33,126 nt of DNA from Sphingomonadaceae bacterium (lineage in GTDB: Bacteria; Pseudomonadota; Alphaproteobacteria; Sphingomonadales; Sphingomonadaceae), in NCBI GenBank assembly GCA_025359425.1, contig JANYGC010000032.1:1-33126 (forward strand), read 5' to 3'. The translations under genes were made by a program, and so were the position numbers. Numbering within the stretch: the stretch's first letter is position 1; the number at the start of each line of letters is the position of its first letter. The notes under the pieces are model-generated. The model saw only the letters and a list, made by a program, of their open reading frames with translations, was not told the DNA's origin and searched no databases. Below are positions 1-7,152 of the stretch, one piece after another.

Positions 1-1509
1 ATCGGCAATCGAACGAGTGATCGCCTGACGGATCCACCAGGTGGCGTAAGTGCTGAACTTGTAGCCGCGGCGGTATTCGAACTTGTCGACCGCCTTCATC
101 AGCCCGATGTTGCCTTCCTGAATAAGATCAAGGAATTGCAGCCCGCGGTTGGTGTACTTTTTCGCGATCGAGATCACCAGCCGCAGGTTCGCCTCGACCA
201 TTTCCTTCTTGGCGATGCGCGCTTCGCGCTCGCCCTTCTGGACCATGTTGACGATCCGGCGGAATTCGGTGAGCGCCATGCCGGTGGCCGACGCGATGTC
301 CGACACTTCGGCGCGAATCCGCTCGACCGCGTCGATCTCGTTCTCGGCGAAGGCGGCCCACTTCTTGTCCTTGCCGGATTGCGAGGCGAGCCAGCCGTCA
401 TCGAGCTCGTGCCCGACGTAGCTGTCGAGGAAGTCCTTGCGGTTGACCTTGTGGCGCTCGGCCAGGCGCAGCATCTGGCCGCCCAGCGCGGTCAGGCGGC
501 GATTGAAGGCATAGAGGTTGTCGACCAGGTATTCGATCTTGGTCGCATGGAACTGCACGCTCTCGACCTGCGCGGTGAGCTCCTCGCGCAGCGCCTGATA
601 ATTCTTTTCCTTGGTGTTCGTGAACGCTCCGCCGCCGCCCATGACATTGAGGCGGTCGTTCTGGATCTTCTCGAACTTCTTGAACAGCGCGGTGATGTGG
701 GCAAATTTCTCCAGCGCTTCAGGCTTGAGCTGGGCTTCCATCTGCGCGAGGCTGAGGGTGTTGTCCTCTTCCTCTTCTTCGACCGGGCGGCGGGTCCGGG
801 GCTCGCCGTCCTCGTCTTCTTCCTCAGCGGCGGGCTCTTCCTCGACCTCTTCCTCTTCCTTGTAGGACGGGCCGGCGGTCGCTTCGGTAATTTCGCCGTC
901 GGCTTCTTCTTCAGCGCCTTCGGTCAGGGTTTCGGGTGGTGGTTCCTTCGACAGCATCGCGTCGAGATCGAGGATCTCGCGCAGCTGCATCTCGCCCGCG
1001 TTAAGCGCGTTGGACCACTGGATGATGGCGTGGAAGGTGATCGGGCTTTCGCACAGCCCCAGGATCATCGTGTCGCGCCCGGCTTCGATCCGCTTGGCGA
1101 TGGCAATCTCGCCCTCGCGGCTGAGCAGCTCGACCGCGCCCATTTCGCGCAGATACATCCGCACCGGATCGTCGGTGCGCTCGATGATTTCCTTCTTCTT
1201 GATCAGGTCGGGACGCTCGGCCCCCTGATCCGGCTCGTCGATCTCGTCGACTTCCTTCTCTTCGGGATCGATCGCGTCTTCGTCGGATTCGACGATGTTC
1301 ACACCCATCTCGCTGATCGCGGACATGATGTCCTCGATCTGGTCGGTGCTCATCTGATCCTGCGGCAGCGCCTCGTTGAGCTCGTCCATCGTGATCACGC
1401 CGCGCCGTTTGGCGCGCGCAATCAACTTCTTGATCGAGGCTTCGTTGAGATCGATCAGCGGAGCATCACTGCCTTCATTGCCGCCGGTGTTGTCGTCTTC
1501 GTCCATCAT
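1..1509 (-). CDS. rpoD: RNA polymerase primary sigma factor RpoD (sigma-70), 3' end cut by window edge
   Basis: Housekeeping sigma factor that directs core RNA polymerase to -35/-10 promoters. The 503 visible residues hold the N-terminal region 1.1, sigma region 1.2 ([11 protein letters not shown]), a long non-conserved region with a strongly acidic Glu/Asp block, and regions 2.1-2.4 ([45 protein letters not shown]). The reading frame runs open to position 1, so regions 3 and 4 lie outside the window. Two adjacent ATG codons occur; the outer one (1509-1507) overlaps the dnaG stop codon in an ATGA arrangement, implying translational coupling to dnaG. The dnaG-rpoD order matches the classical macromolecular synthesis operon, without an adjacent rpsU. 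Identification is certain; the exact ATG is uncertain by one codon. Confidence 0.97.
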   Translation of the reverse strand, partial: MMDEDDNTGGNEGSDAPLIDLNEASIKKLIARAKRRGVITMDELNEALPQDQMSTDQIEDIMSAISEMGVNIVESDEDAIDPEEKEVDEIDEPDQGAERPDLIKKKEIIERTDDPVRMYLREMGAVELLSREGEIAIAKRIEAGRDTMILGLCESPITFHAIIQWSNALNAGEMQLREILDLDAMLSKEPPPETLTEGAEEEADGEITEATAGPSYKEEEEVEEEPAAEEEDEDGEPRTRRPVEEEEEDNTLSLAQMEAQLKPEALEKFAHITALFKKFEKIQNDRLNVMGGGGAFTNTKEKNYQALREELTAQVESVQFHATKIEYLVDNLYAFNRRLTALGGQMLRLAERHKVNRKDFLDSYVGHELDDGWLASQSGKDKKWAAFAENEIDAVERIRAEVSDIASATGMALTEFRRIVNMVQKGEREARIAKKEMVEANLRLVISIAKKYTNRGLQFLDLIQEGNIGLMKAVDKFEYRRGYKFSTYATWWIRQAITRSIAD

Positions 1510-3377
1510 TCCGCCATTGGTTTGGCAGGCGCTTCCCCCGAAGCCCCCGCACGCGCGCTGGCCATTTGGCGCAAACGCGAGTCGAATTCCAGTTTTCTCT
1601 TCAGCAATCGCTGCTGCTCGGCATAGGCACCGTCGGAAAGGTCACGTTCGAACCGCGCGGTCGCCTGCGCCAGCGCTGCTTCGAGCGCGGGCCGTTCGAC
1701 CAGCAGACCCACCGCCGAAGCCAGTTCGGAGCGGGCTTGTTCGTCCGGCGCCCCCTCCGTCAGGAAGGTAAATCGCAGCGCCGCATATTCCTCTGGACCC
1801 GGAGCAGCCAGACCCCGGGCTGCCAATATGGTGCCAAGGTGTTCAGTTTCAAGAGTTTCGCCATCGTCGAGCGCATCGACCAGCACCGCAAAGCGCGGAT
1901 CGGGCAATTCGGCATGGGCAAGAAGGTCGCCGTGGCGGACCAATTCGCCGGGATGGCGCATCAATCCGGCCAGCACTGCGGCGGACAAGGCATCGCGCGA
2001 CGAGGCACGGCGGCGCAGCCGGGCGATCTGCGCCGGATCGCTGCGCTGCGGTGCAGGGACGCCGCGTTTCCCGGGCGTCCAGGCGCGTTGCTCACGCTGC
2101 GGGAAGGCGAAGGCGGAGAACCGGTCGGACAGGTCGCGGCGGTACATTGCCTGAATGTCGCGATCGGCGATCGTTTCGACATGCGCCATCAACCGCGCCT
2201 TGAGCCCGGCCTTGTCTTCTGGAGTAGAGAGCGGAACAGCGGCGCGTTCATGCTCCCAGATCAGGTCGAGCAGCCCGATCGGCTGTGCCAGCAGCGCCTC
2301 GAGCGCGGCCACCCCGTCGCGCTTGATCAGGTCGTCGGGATCCATGCCGGTCGGCAGGCGCACGATCTTGAGGCTGTGCGCCGGGCGCAATATGGGGAGC
2401 GCACGCGCCGCAGCGCGCATCGCCGCGCGTTGCCCCGCATTGTCGCCATCGAAGCACAGGATCGGGGTTTCGACCATCCGCCACAGCATCTCAAGCTGCC
2501 GCTCGGTCAAGGCCGTGCCCATCGGCGCGACCGCGTCCGCGATGCCCGCCGCGGCAAGCGCGATCACGTCCATCTGCCCTTCGACCACCACGATCCGCCC
2601 TGTCTGACGGCTCGCCGGCCCGGCGCGGTGGTGGTTGAACAGCGTGCGGCCCTTGTCGAACAGCGGGGTGTCGGGCGAGTTGATGTACTTGGGCGCATCG
2701 GTCTTCGCGGCGTCAAGAATGCGCGCGGCAAAGCCGATCACCCGCCCGCGCGGATCGTGGATCGGCATGGTCAACCGGTCGCGGAAGCGGTCGTAAGGCG
2801 GCTTGTCGGAGCCATGGTCGGTTGGCGCGATACGCAGCCCGGCCTCGATCAGCATCGCCTCGTCGAACTGCGCCAGCGCGGACTTCATCGCCTGGCGTCC
2901 CCCCGGCGCAAAGCCAAAGCCGAACCGCTCCATCGTATGCGCATCGAATGCGCGCGAGGCGAGATAACCTCGCGCCTTCGCGCCCTCGGGCGTCTCAAGC
3001 TGGCCGCGGTACCAATCCTGCGCCGCAGCCAGCACATCGTGCAGCCCGGCCTGTTGTTCGGCCTTCGCCGCCGCGCGTGGATCGGGGGCAGGGACCTCCA
3101 TGCTGGCCTCGGCGGCCAGTTCCTTGACCGCATCCATGAACGACAGCCCGCGCTGGTCGGTCATCCAGCGAATCGCATCGCCGTGCGCGCCGCAGCCGAA
3201 GCAGTGGTAAAAGCCCTTGCTGTCGTTGACCGTGAAGCTGGGGCTCTTCTCGTTGTGGAATGGGCAGCAGGCCTTGAATTCATGCCCCGCCTTGGTCAGC
3301 CGCGTGGTCCGCGCAATGACGGTCGACAGCGTGATCCGCGCGCGCAATTCATCAAGCCATTGGGGGGACAGGGACAC
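1506..3377 (-). CDS. dnaG: DNA primase DnaG
   Basis: Synthesises the RNA primers for chromosome replication, working with the replicative helicase. At 623 residues it has normal family length. The N-terminal CHC2 zinc-binding domain is intact, with ligands at about Cys38, His41, Cys59 and Cys62 in the [11 protein letters not shown] and YHCFGCG motifs. The catalytic TOPRIM domain follows at about residues 260-345 ([12 protein letters not shown] with its Glu, and [12 protein letters not shown] with the Asp pair). The C-terminal part is the less conserved helicase-binding domain. The start [11 protein letters not shown] gives the usual short lead before the zinc finger. The stop codon overlaps the rpoD start by 4 nt, so the two are probably translated in a coupled way. 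The 249-nt gap upstream, shared with the divergent membrane-protein gene, should hold both promoters. Confidence 0.97.
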   Translation of the reverse strand: MSLSPQWLDELRARITLSTVIARTTRLTKAGHEFKACCPFHNEKSPSFTVNDSKGFYHCFGCGAHGDAIRWMTDQRGLSFMDAVKELAAEASMEVPAPDPRAAAKAEQQAGLHDVLAAAQDWYRGQLETPEGAKARGYLASRAFDAHTMERFGFGFAPGGRQAMKSALAQFDEAMLIEAGLRIAPTDHGSDKPPYDRFRDRLTMPIHDPRGRVIGFAARILDAAKTDAPKYINSPDTPLFDKGRTLFNHHRAGPASRQTGRIVVVEGQMDVIALAAAGIADAVAPMGTALTERQLEMLWRMVETPILCFDGDNAGQRAAMRAAARALPILRPAHSLKIVRLPTGMDPDDLIKRDGVAALEALLAQPIGLLDLIWEHERAAVPLSTPEDKAGLKARLMAHVETIADRDIQAMYRRDLSDRFSAFAFPQREQRAWTPGKRGVPAPQRSDPAQIARLRRRASSRDALSAAVLAGLMRHPGELVRHGDLLAHAELPDPRFAVLVDALDDGETLETEHLGTILAARGLAAPGPEEYAALRFTFLTEGAPDEQARSELASAVGLLVERPALEAALAQATARFERDLSDGAYAEQQRLLKRKLEFDSRLRQMASARAGASGEAPAKPMAE

Positions 3378-3626
3378 CCGTCAGTCCCTAGCGCCCGCGC
3401 AGCTTTTTCTCAACCTTGCACCGCGAAAGGTGACCTCTTGTCCACGTGCTTTGGCTGACAAGCAAAACCGTTGCAAAACAACAGCATTCCGTAACGTAAT
3501 TTTATTGCTTCCCATATCCGGGAATGTGGTTAATGTCCGCCTTGGGTCGCGGGGGTGGCCCTGGGGGAAATCAGACACTTAACCAAGATAAAGCCGGTTC
3601 CGCCCCTGAAAACAGGAGGGAAGAAG

Positions 3627-3968
3627 ATGCTGAATAAGGTTAGCGGAGTTGCCCGCATCGTCGGGCTTATATTGGCGATTGTCGCCGGTTTCATGCCAAA
3701 TCTGGGATTCGACGTTGCGTTGATCCTGGTTATACTCGGTCTCGTCTCGGGCATCTCGATGCCGAGAGAGCGGATCATAAACGTCGGCGTCGTCGTGCTG
3801 GTGTTGCCTGCGGTTGCCGCCGCACTCGCGCACCTGCCAGCAATCGGCACACAACTTGGCGGGGTCGCCAGCGCTGTCGCGCTGTTTGGCGCTGCCTCGC
3901 TGGCCAGCGCGATCGCGCTGTCGTTGTTCCATCGCGCCAGGGAAGACGCGACCGGTCTGGGCAAATAG
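3627..3968 (+). CDS. Small polytopic membrane protein of unknown function
   Basis: I do not recognise a named family. The 113-residue product is almost entirely hydrophobic, with about four predicted membrane segments: residues 7-22, 27-44, 52-73 and 80-105. A short polar loop carrying MPRER lies between the second and third. It ends in a basic, polar tail. I chose the ATG at 3627 because a strong Shine-Dalgarno AGGAGGG sits 7-13 nt upstream; an upstream in-frame start at 3555 would add residues with no membrane character. The gene is divergent from dnaG and followed by a good intrinsic terminator, so it is probably a single-gene transcript. A small inner-membrane housekeeping or stress role is possible but not shown. 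Confidence 0.75.
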   Translation: MLNKVSGVARIVGLILAIVAGFMPNLGFDVALILVILGLVSGISMPRERIINVGVVVLVLPAVAAALAHLPAIGTQLGGVASAVALFGAASLASAIALSLFHRAREDATGLGK

Positions 3969-3990
3969 GTCCGACTGGCAAGTTCAGGGG

Positions 3991-4022
3991 GGCCCGCCGA
4001 GCAATTCGGCGGGCCTTCTTGT
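3991..4022 (+). terminator. Intrinsic terminator of the small membrane-protein gene
   Basis: A perfect 10-bp GC-rich stem (GGCCCGCCGA at 3991-4000 with TCGGCGGGCC at 4006-4015) closes a 5-nt loop and is followed by a T-rich tail, TTCTTGT. It begins 22 nt after the stop codon of the membrane-protein gene. Confidence 0.8.
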
Positions 4023-4080
4023 GCCGCGCCCTGATCAGGACAGCGCCCTGATCACGACAACGGTTAGTCTCCACCACCCT

Positions 4081-4160
4081 TCGTCATTGCGAGCGCAGCG
4101 AAGCAATCCAGAGCTCAACGCGTGACGCTCTGGATTGCCGCGCTGCGCTCGCAATGACGA
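4081..4160. repeat. Intergenic palindromic repeat, family A, copy 1
   Basis: The two ends, TCGTCATTGCGAGCG and CGCTCGCAATGACGA, are inverted copies, and the inner arms CAATCCAGAGC / GCTCTGGATTG continue the pairing. The whole 80-bp unit can fold into one long hairpin. Related copies lie at 17234-17318 and 22415-22486. This copy sits between the terminator of the membrane-protein gene and the 3' end of the convergent yqeY gene. It carries no open reading frame and looks like a REP/BIME- or MITE-type element. Confidence 0.85.
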
Positions 4161-4190
4161 AGGATTTTGGTTGGGCGCTACGAGCTGGCG

Positions 4191-4652
4191 CTACGAGCTC
4201 TGGCCCAAAGCCGCCTTCACCAGCCCGCTGGCCTTGCCCATATCGAGCTGGCTGCCATGCCGCGCCTTCAGCTCGGCGATCAGTCGGCCCATGTCCTTGA
4301 TGCTCTCCGCACCGATTTCGGCCTTGATCGCAGCAATCGCGGCCATCGTCTCGGCCTCGCTCATCTGGCTCGGCATGAACTCTTCGATCACCCCAAGTTC
4401 GGCCTTTTCCGCATCGGCGAGTTCCTGCCGGCCGCCTTGTTCGAACATGGTGATCGATTCGCGGCGCTGCTTGGCCATTTTCTGCAGCACATCGACCACC
4501 AGCGTGTCGTCCTCGGGCACCATTTTGGCGGTGCGCAGCTCAATGTCCTTGTCCTTCAGCTTGGCAAGGATCAGCCGCACGGTGCCGAGCCGGCTCTTGT
4601 CGCCGGCCTTCATCGCGCTGACCTGGGCGGCCTTGATCGTATCGCGGAGCAT
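4191..4652 (-). CDS. GatB/YqeY domain protein
   Basis: A 153-residue protein of the YqeY family, which shares its helical fold with the C-terminal tRNA-binding tail of the amidotransferase GatB. Typical features are the N-terminal LRDTIKAAQVSAMKAGDKSRLGTVR-type helix pair, the central VLQKMAKQRRESI segment and the DMGRLIAELKARHGSQLDMG near the end. The length matches the family (about 148-155). The ATG at 4652 is preferred because GAAGGAAC lies just upstream and it gives the standard N-terminus; a longer reading from 4712 adds unlike residues. The gene is divergent from carA, as often seen in alphaproteobacteria. The stop codon lies within a 13-bp tandem duplication (4174-4199). The cellular role is not established; tRNA binding is the usual proposal. 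Confidence 0.9.
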   Translation of the reverse strand: MLRDTIKAAQVSAMKAGDKSRLGTVRLILAKLKDKDIELRTAKMVPEDDTLVVDVLQKMAKQRRESITMFEQGGRQELADAEKAELGVIEEFMPSQMSEAETMAAIAAIKAEIGAESIKDMGRLIAELKARHGSQLDMGKASGLVKAALGQSS

Positions 4653-4795
4653 TGCACAAAGTTCCTTCGGTTGGGGACAGCTCGGCTCTAACGGCGAATT
4701 TCCGCTTTTCAACGGTTGACGGCCAGCCGGTGTGTCTCTAGCCGCAATCCCTTAGCAACATCGCTGGAAAACCCGCACCCGGAGCGCCCCTCAAA

Positions 4796-5962
4796 ATGGC
4801 CGACGCCGCCCCCTCGCACGCGCCTCAACCAGCTGGCGCGACCGGCGTTCTCGTGCTCGCCGCTGGCCATGTCGCGTGGGGCCGCGGATTTGGCGCAGAG
4901 GGCGCGGCGGTGGGCGAGGTCTGCTTCAACACCGCGATGACCGGTTATCAGGAAGTAATGACCGATCCCAGCTACGCCGGGCAGATCGTGACCTTCACCT
5001 TCCCGCATATCGGCAATGTCGGGGTCAACGACGAGGACCTCGAAGCCCACGTCGATGGCGCGGTCGGCTGCGTGGTGCGCGAAGACGTCACCGTGCCGAG
5101 CAACTTCCGCTCCACCGGCACTTTCGGCGACTGGCTCGCGGCCAAGGGCAAGATTGGCCTCTCGGGCATCGACACCCGCGCGCTGACCCGCCGCATCCGC
5201 TTGCTCGGCGCGCCCAACGCGGTGATCGCGCATGCGGCCGACGGCAAGTTCGACCTGCCCGCGCTGATCAAGCGCGCGGCCGACTGGCCGGGGCTGGAGG
5301 GCATGGACCTTGCCCGCGTGGTGAGCCGCAGCGGTAACGTGGAGTGGCAGGGCGGGGTGTGGGCGCTAGGCAAGGGCTACGGCCGCTCACCGCACTCGCC
5401 GAGGCCGCACGTTGTCGCGATCGATTACGGCGCGAAGGACACTATTTTCCGCAATCTGGTCAAGGCCGGGGCGCAAGTGACCGTGGTGCCAGCCACGGCC
5501 ACGTTGGAACAAGTGCTGGCGCTCGACCCCGCTGGCGTGTTCCTCTCCAACGGCCCGGGTGATCCGGCGGCGACGGGGATCTACGCGGTGCCGGTGATCC
5601 AGGGTCTGCTCGAACGCGACGTGCCGATCTTCGGCATCTGCCTCGGCCACCAGATGCTCGGCCTCGCCGCCGGGGCCAAGACCGCCAAGATGCACCAGGG
5701 CCACCGCGGCGCGAACCACCCAGTCAAGCGGCTCGAAGATGGGGTAGTCGAGATTACCAGCATGAACCACGGCTTCGCGGTGGATAATGCGGCGCTGCCC
5801 GAAGGGGTGGAGGAAACCCACGTGTCGTTGTTCGACGGCTCGAACTGCGGGATTAGGGTCAAGGGCAAGCGCGCGTTTGGAGTGCAGTATCACCCCGAGG
5901 CGAGCCCCGGGCCAATGGATAGCTTCTACCTGTTCGAGCGGTTTGTGGGGATGTTGGGGTGA
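4796..5962 (+). CDS. carA: Carbamoyl-phosphate synthase small subunit (glutamine amidotransferase)
   Basis: Hydrolyses glutamine and channels ammonia to CarB for carbamoyl phosphate, the precursor of arginine and pyrimidines. The 388-residue length is normal. The N-terminal CPSase_sm_chain domain (GEVCFNTAMTGYQE, FPHIGNVGVN) is followed by the class I glutaminase domain. The catalytic triad is complete: Cys282 in FGICLGHQM, and His366/Glu368 in VQYHPEASPGP. The oxyanion glycines are in FLSNGPGDP. The stop codon overlaps the next start in a TGATG arrangement. In most relatives carB follows closely; here about 1.2 kb of other sequence separates them. Confidence 0.97.
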   Translation: MADAAPSHAPQPAGATGVLVLAAGHVAWGRGFGAEGAAVGEVCFNTAMTGYQEVMTDPSYAGQIVTFTFPHIGNVGVNDEDLEAHVDGAVGCVVREDVTVPSNFRSTGTFGDWLAAKGKIGLSGIDTRALTRRIRLLGAPNAVIAHAADGKFDLPALIKRAADWPGLEGMDLARVVSRSGNVEWQGGVWALGKGYGRSPHSPRPHVVAIDYGAKDTIFRNLVKAGAQVTVVPATATLEQVLALDPAGVFLSNGPGDPAATGIYAVPVIQGLLERDVPIFGICLGHQMLGLAAGAKTAKMHQGHRGANHPVKRLEDGVVEITSMNHGFAVDNAALPEGVEETHVSLFDGSNCGIRVKGKRAFGVQYHPEASPGPMDSFYLFERFVGMLG

Positions 5963-6390
5963 TGTTAGCAATTGCGGGTGCCGCTGAGGCAATCTTGCTG
6001 AAATTGTACGAATGCAGTGCGAAGCATGATTCCTACTCTTGGTCATTCGAAAGCGCTTGCCGCACATGGTTCCCAGTTATTCCAGAGAGCGACCACGCCA
6101 TGATCTTCGATAGATTGATAGAGCATGGATGGATTTCTACTGATCTTGGCTGGCCTCCATACGATGTGGTGAGCAATATCTCCGGACCAGATCTTAGCGG
6201 AGATAAAGCCGTTCGCTTGACACCTCGCGGCATTGATGCGGCAATCGGGATGCTCAAGGCCAGGGAGCCAAAAACTTTTATTCAACGGATCCATTCTTGG
6301 CAGTGGGGAACTTGGGGTGGAATGGCCGCGATTGTGGCAGCTCTCGCTTCAATATGCGGCGCAATATTTTCTTTTCGAGCTATACCATAA
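5962..6390 (+). CDS. Unknown low-GC protein with C-terminal membrane anchor, inserted between carA and carB
   Basis: I do not recognise this 142-residue protein. Its base composition is clearly less GC-rich (near half GC by eye) and its codon use more AT-ending than carA or carB, which suggests transfer from another source. The first 70 or so residues look soluble and possibly winged-helix-like (FDRLIEHGWISTD, VRLTPRGIDAAIGML, the last resembling an HTH-type transcriptional regulator wing or helix). Residues about 117-138 form one hydrophobic segment, so a C-terminal membrane anchor facing the cytoplasm is likely. It starts at an ATG sharing its A with the carA TGA (TGATG), and its TAA shares an A with a carB-like ATG (TAATG). 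It is therefore translationally coupled on both sides. A GTG one codon earlier is an alternative start. Confidence 0.6.
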   Translation: MLAIAGAAEAILLKLYECSAKHDSYSWSFESACRTWFPVIPESDHAMIFDRLIEHGWISTDLGWPPYDVVSNISGPDLSGDKAVRLTPRGIDAAIGMLKAREPKTFIQRIHSWQWGTWGGMAAIVAALASICGAIFSFRAIP

Positions 6391-6425
6391 TGCCCAAACG
6401 CACTGACATCTCCTCGATCCTCTCC
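6390..6425 (+). repeat. Duplicated carB 5' end, copy 1 (relic start region)
   Basis: This stretch encodes [11 protein letters not shown] in a frame starting with ATG, matching the first 11 codons of the real carB at 7153 with one silent change (ATC for ATT). The frame then runs into the repeat element and stops at 6471-6473 after 27 codons. The ATG overlaps the preceding TAA. By position this may be the original carB start, cut off by the insertion. Confidence 0.85.
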
Positions 6426-6559
6426 AGCTCCCTTCCCCGTTGGGAAGGGTTGGGGATGGGGGTACGGCGGTGAGGGGGCAGCGCGACCTTTCGGGCGTGG
6501 TAAACCCATCCCCAACCCCTTCCCTTGAGGGAAGGGGCTTTGATAGCAATGCCAGCGTA
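6426..6559. repeat. Inverted-repeat element, family B, unit 1
   Basis: Arms GGGAAGGGTTGGGGATGGG (6442-6460) and a near-perfect reverse complement at 6505-6524 flank a spacer of about 44 nt. Smaller hairpins occur outside the arms: CCTTCCCCGTTGGGAAGG at the left and CCCTTGAGGGAAGGGG at the right. The unit has no coding capacity and resembles a MITE or REP-type element. The same element recurs at 6597-6734, with a further right end at 7090-7131. Confidence 0.8.
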
Positions 6560-6596
6560 CTGCCCAAACGCACTGACATTTCCTCGATCCTCGTCA
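6560..6596 (+). repeat. Duplicated carB 5' end, copy 2 (start codon lost)
   Basis: Thirty-six consecutive bases are identical to the start of carB (7154-7189), but the ATG has become CTG. The reading then passes into the second copy of the inverted-repeat element, so no CarB can be made from here. Confidence 0.85.
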
Positions 6597-6734
6597 GCTC
6601 CCTTCCCCGTGGGGAAGGGTTGGGGATGGGGGTACGGCGGTGAGGGGGCAGCGCGACCGCTCGGGCGTGGTACACCCATCCCCAACCCGTTGGCGCTTCG
6701 CGCCAGCTTCGCTTCCCCTCAAGGGAAGGGGCTT
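6597..6734. repeat. Inverted-repeat element, family B, unit 2 (left of the DUF559 gene)
   Basis: Nearly the same sequence as unit 1, including the left arm at 6612-6630 and the CCCATCCCCAACCC right arm at 6675-6688. It has an extra insert (TTGGCGCTTCGCGCCAG, itself a small hairpin) before the terminal CCCCTCAAGGGAAGGGG palindrome. Its last bases supply the stop codon of the adjacent antisense DUF559 gene. Confidence 0.8.
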
Positions 6735-7086
6735 AAGTGGCGTTGCGGGCGAGGTTCAGTTCTTCGACGATTGCGGTCAGGACTCCGTCCGTGTTTTGCA
6801 GTACGTCGTTGTTCCAAAAGCGGATGACGCGGTAGCCGTGGGCTTCGATAATCTGCGTTCGAGCGTCATCGGTCGGGCTGTCCGCGTGCTGGCCGCCGTC
6901 GAGTTCGACCGCGATCCGCGCGGAGCGACAGGCGAAGTCGACCACGAAATCGCCAATCGGCAGCTGCCGGATGAACCTTGCGCCGTCCAGCTGGCTGGCG
7001 CGCAGGTGCGACCACAGCCGCCGTTCCGCGTCGGTCATATCGTTTCGCAGCTTGCGTGCGACGCCGGTCAGTCGTTTTTGCACCAA
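6733..7086 (-). CDS. DUF559 endonuclease-like protein (Vsr/PD-(D/E)XK fold)
   Basis: The 117-residue product matches the DUF559 family, small proteins predicted to have the fold of very-short-patch-repair endonucleases. Characteristic segments are the N-terminal LTDAERRLW-like helix (DMTDAERRLWSHLR), FIRQLPIGDFVVDFAC with the catalytic-type Asp, AVELDGGQH with the acidic core, and YRVIRFWNNDVLQN near the end. These residues are all kept, so the enzyme may be active. There is no ATG; a TTG at 7086 or GTG at 7083 would start it. It lies antisense between carA and carB. The gene fills precisely the space between two copies of the family B repeat: its stop codon uses the left repeat's last bases and its start is 5 nt from the right repeat. 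The natural substrate of the family is not known. Confidence 0.85.
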   Translation of the reverse strand: MVQKRLTGVARKLRNDMTDAERRLWSHLRASQLDGARFIRQLPIGDFVVDFACRSARIAVELDGGQHADSPTDDARTQIIEAHGYRVIRFWNNDVLQNTDGVLTAIVEELNLARNAT

Positions 7087-7089
7087 GGT

Positions 7090-7131
7090 CGTACACCCAT
7101 CCCCAACCCCTTCCCTCGAGGGAAGGGGCTT
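7090..7131. repeat. Inverted-repeat element, family B, right end beyond the DUF559 gene
   Basis: Contains TACACCCATCCCCAACCC followed by the CCCTCGAGGGAAGGGGCTT palindrome, the same right end as in units 1 and 2. It directly repeats the sequence at 6671-6734, so the DUF559 gene is bracketed by direct repeats. The short tail TAGTAGCAA after it resembles the ATAGCAA tail after unit 1. Confidence 0.8.
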
Positions 7132-7152
7132 TTAGTAGCAAAGCACTTCTAA

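Noticed and set aside
3385..3413. sigma-70 promoter for dnaG on the minus strand
   Set aside because: TTGAGA with 17 nt to TAGGGA is too weak a -10 match to report.
1566..3458. 630-codon open frame antisense to dnaG
   Set aside because: It is a shadow of a GC-rich gene; the dnaG protein has all motifs, while the antisense product is rich in Arg, Gly, Gln and His without domain features.
4716..4744. sigma-70 promoter for carA
   Set aside because: TTGACG is a good -35 box, but the hexamer 17 nt downstream (TAGCCG) is a poor -10, so I did not list it as a feature.
6390..6473. 27-codon peptide gene from carB copy 1
   Set aside because: It is most simply the relic head of carB running into a repeat; no evidence for a functional peptide.
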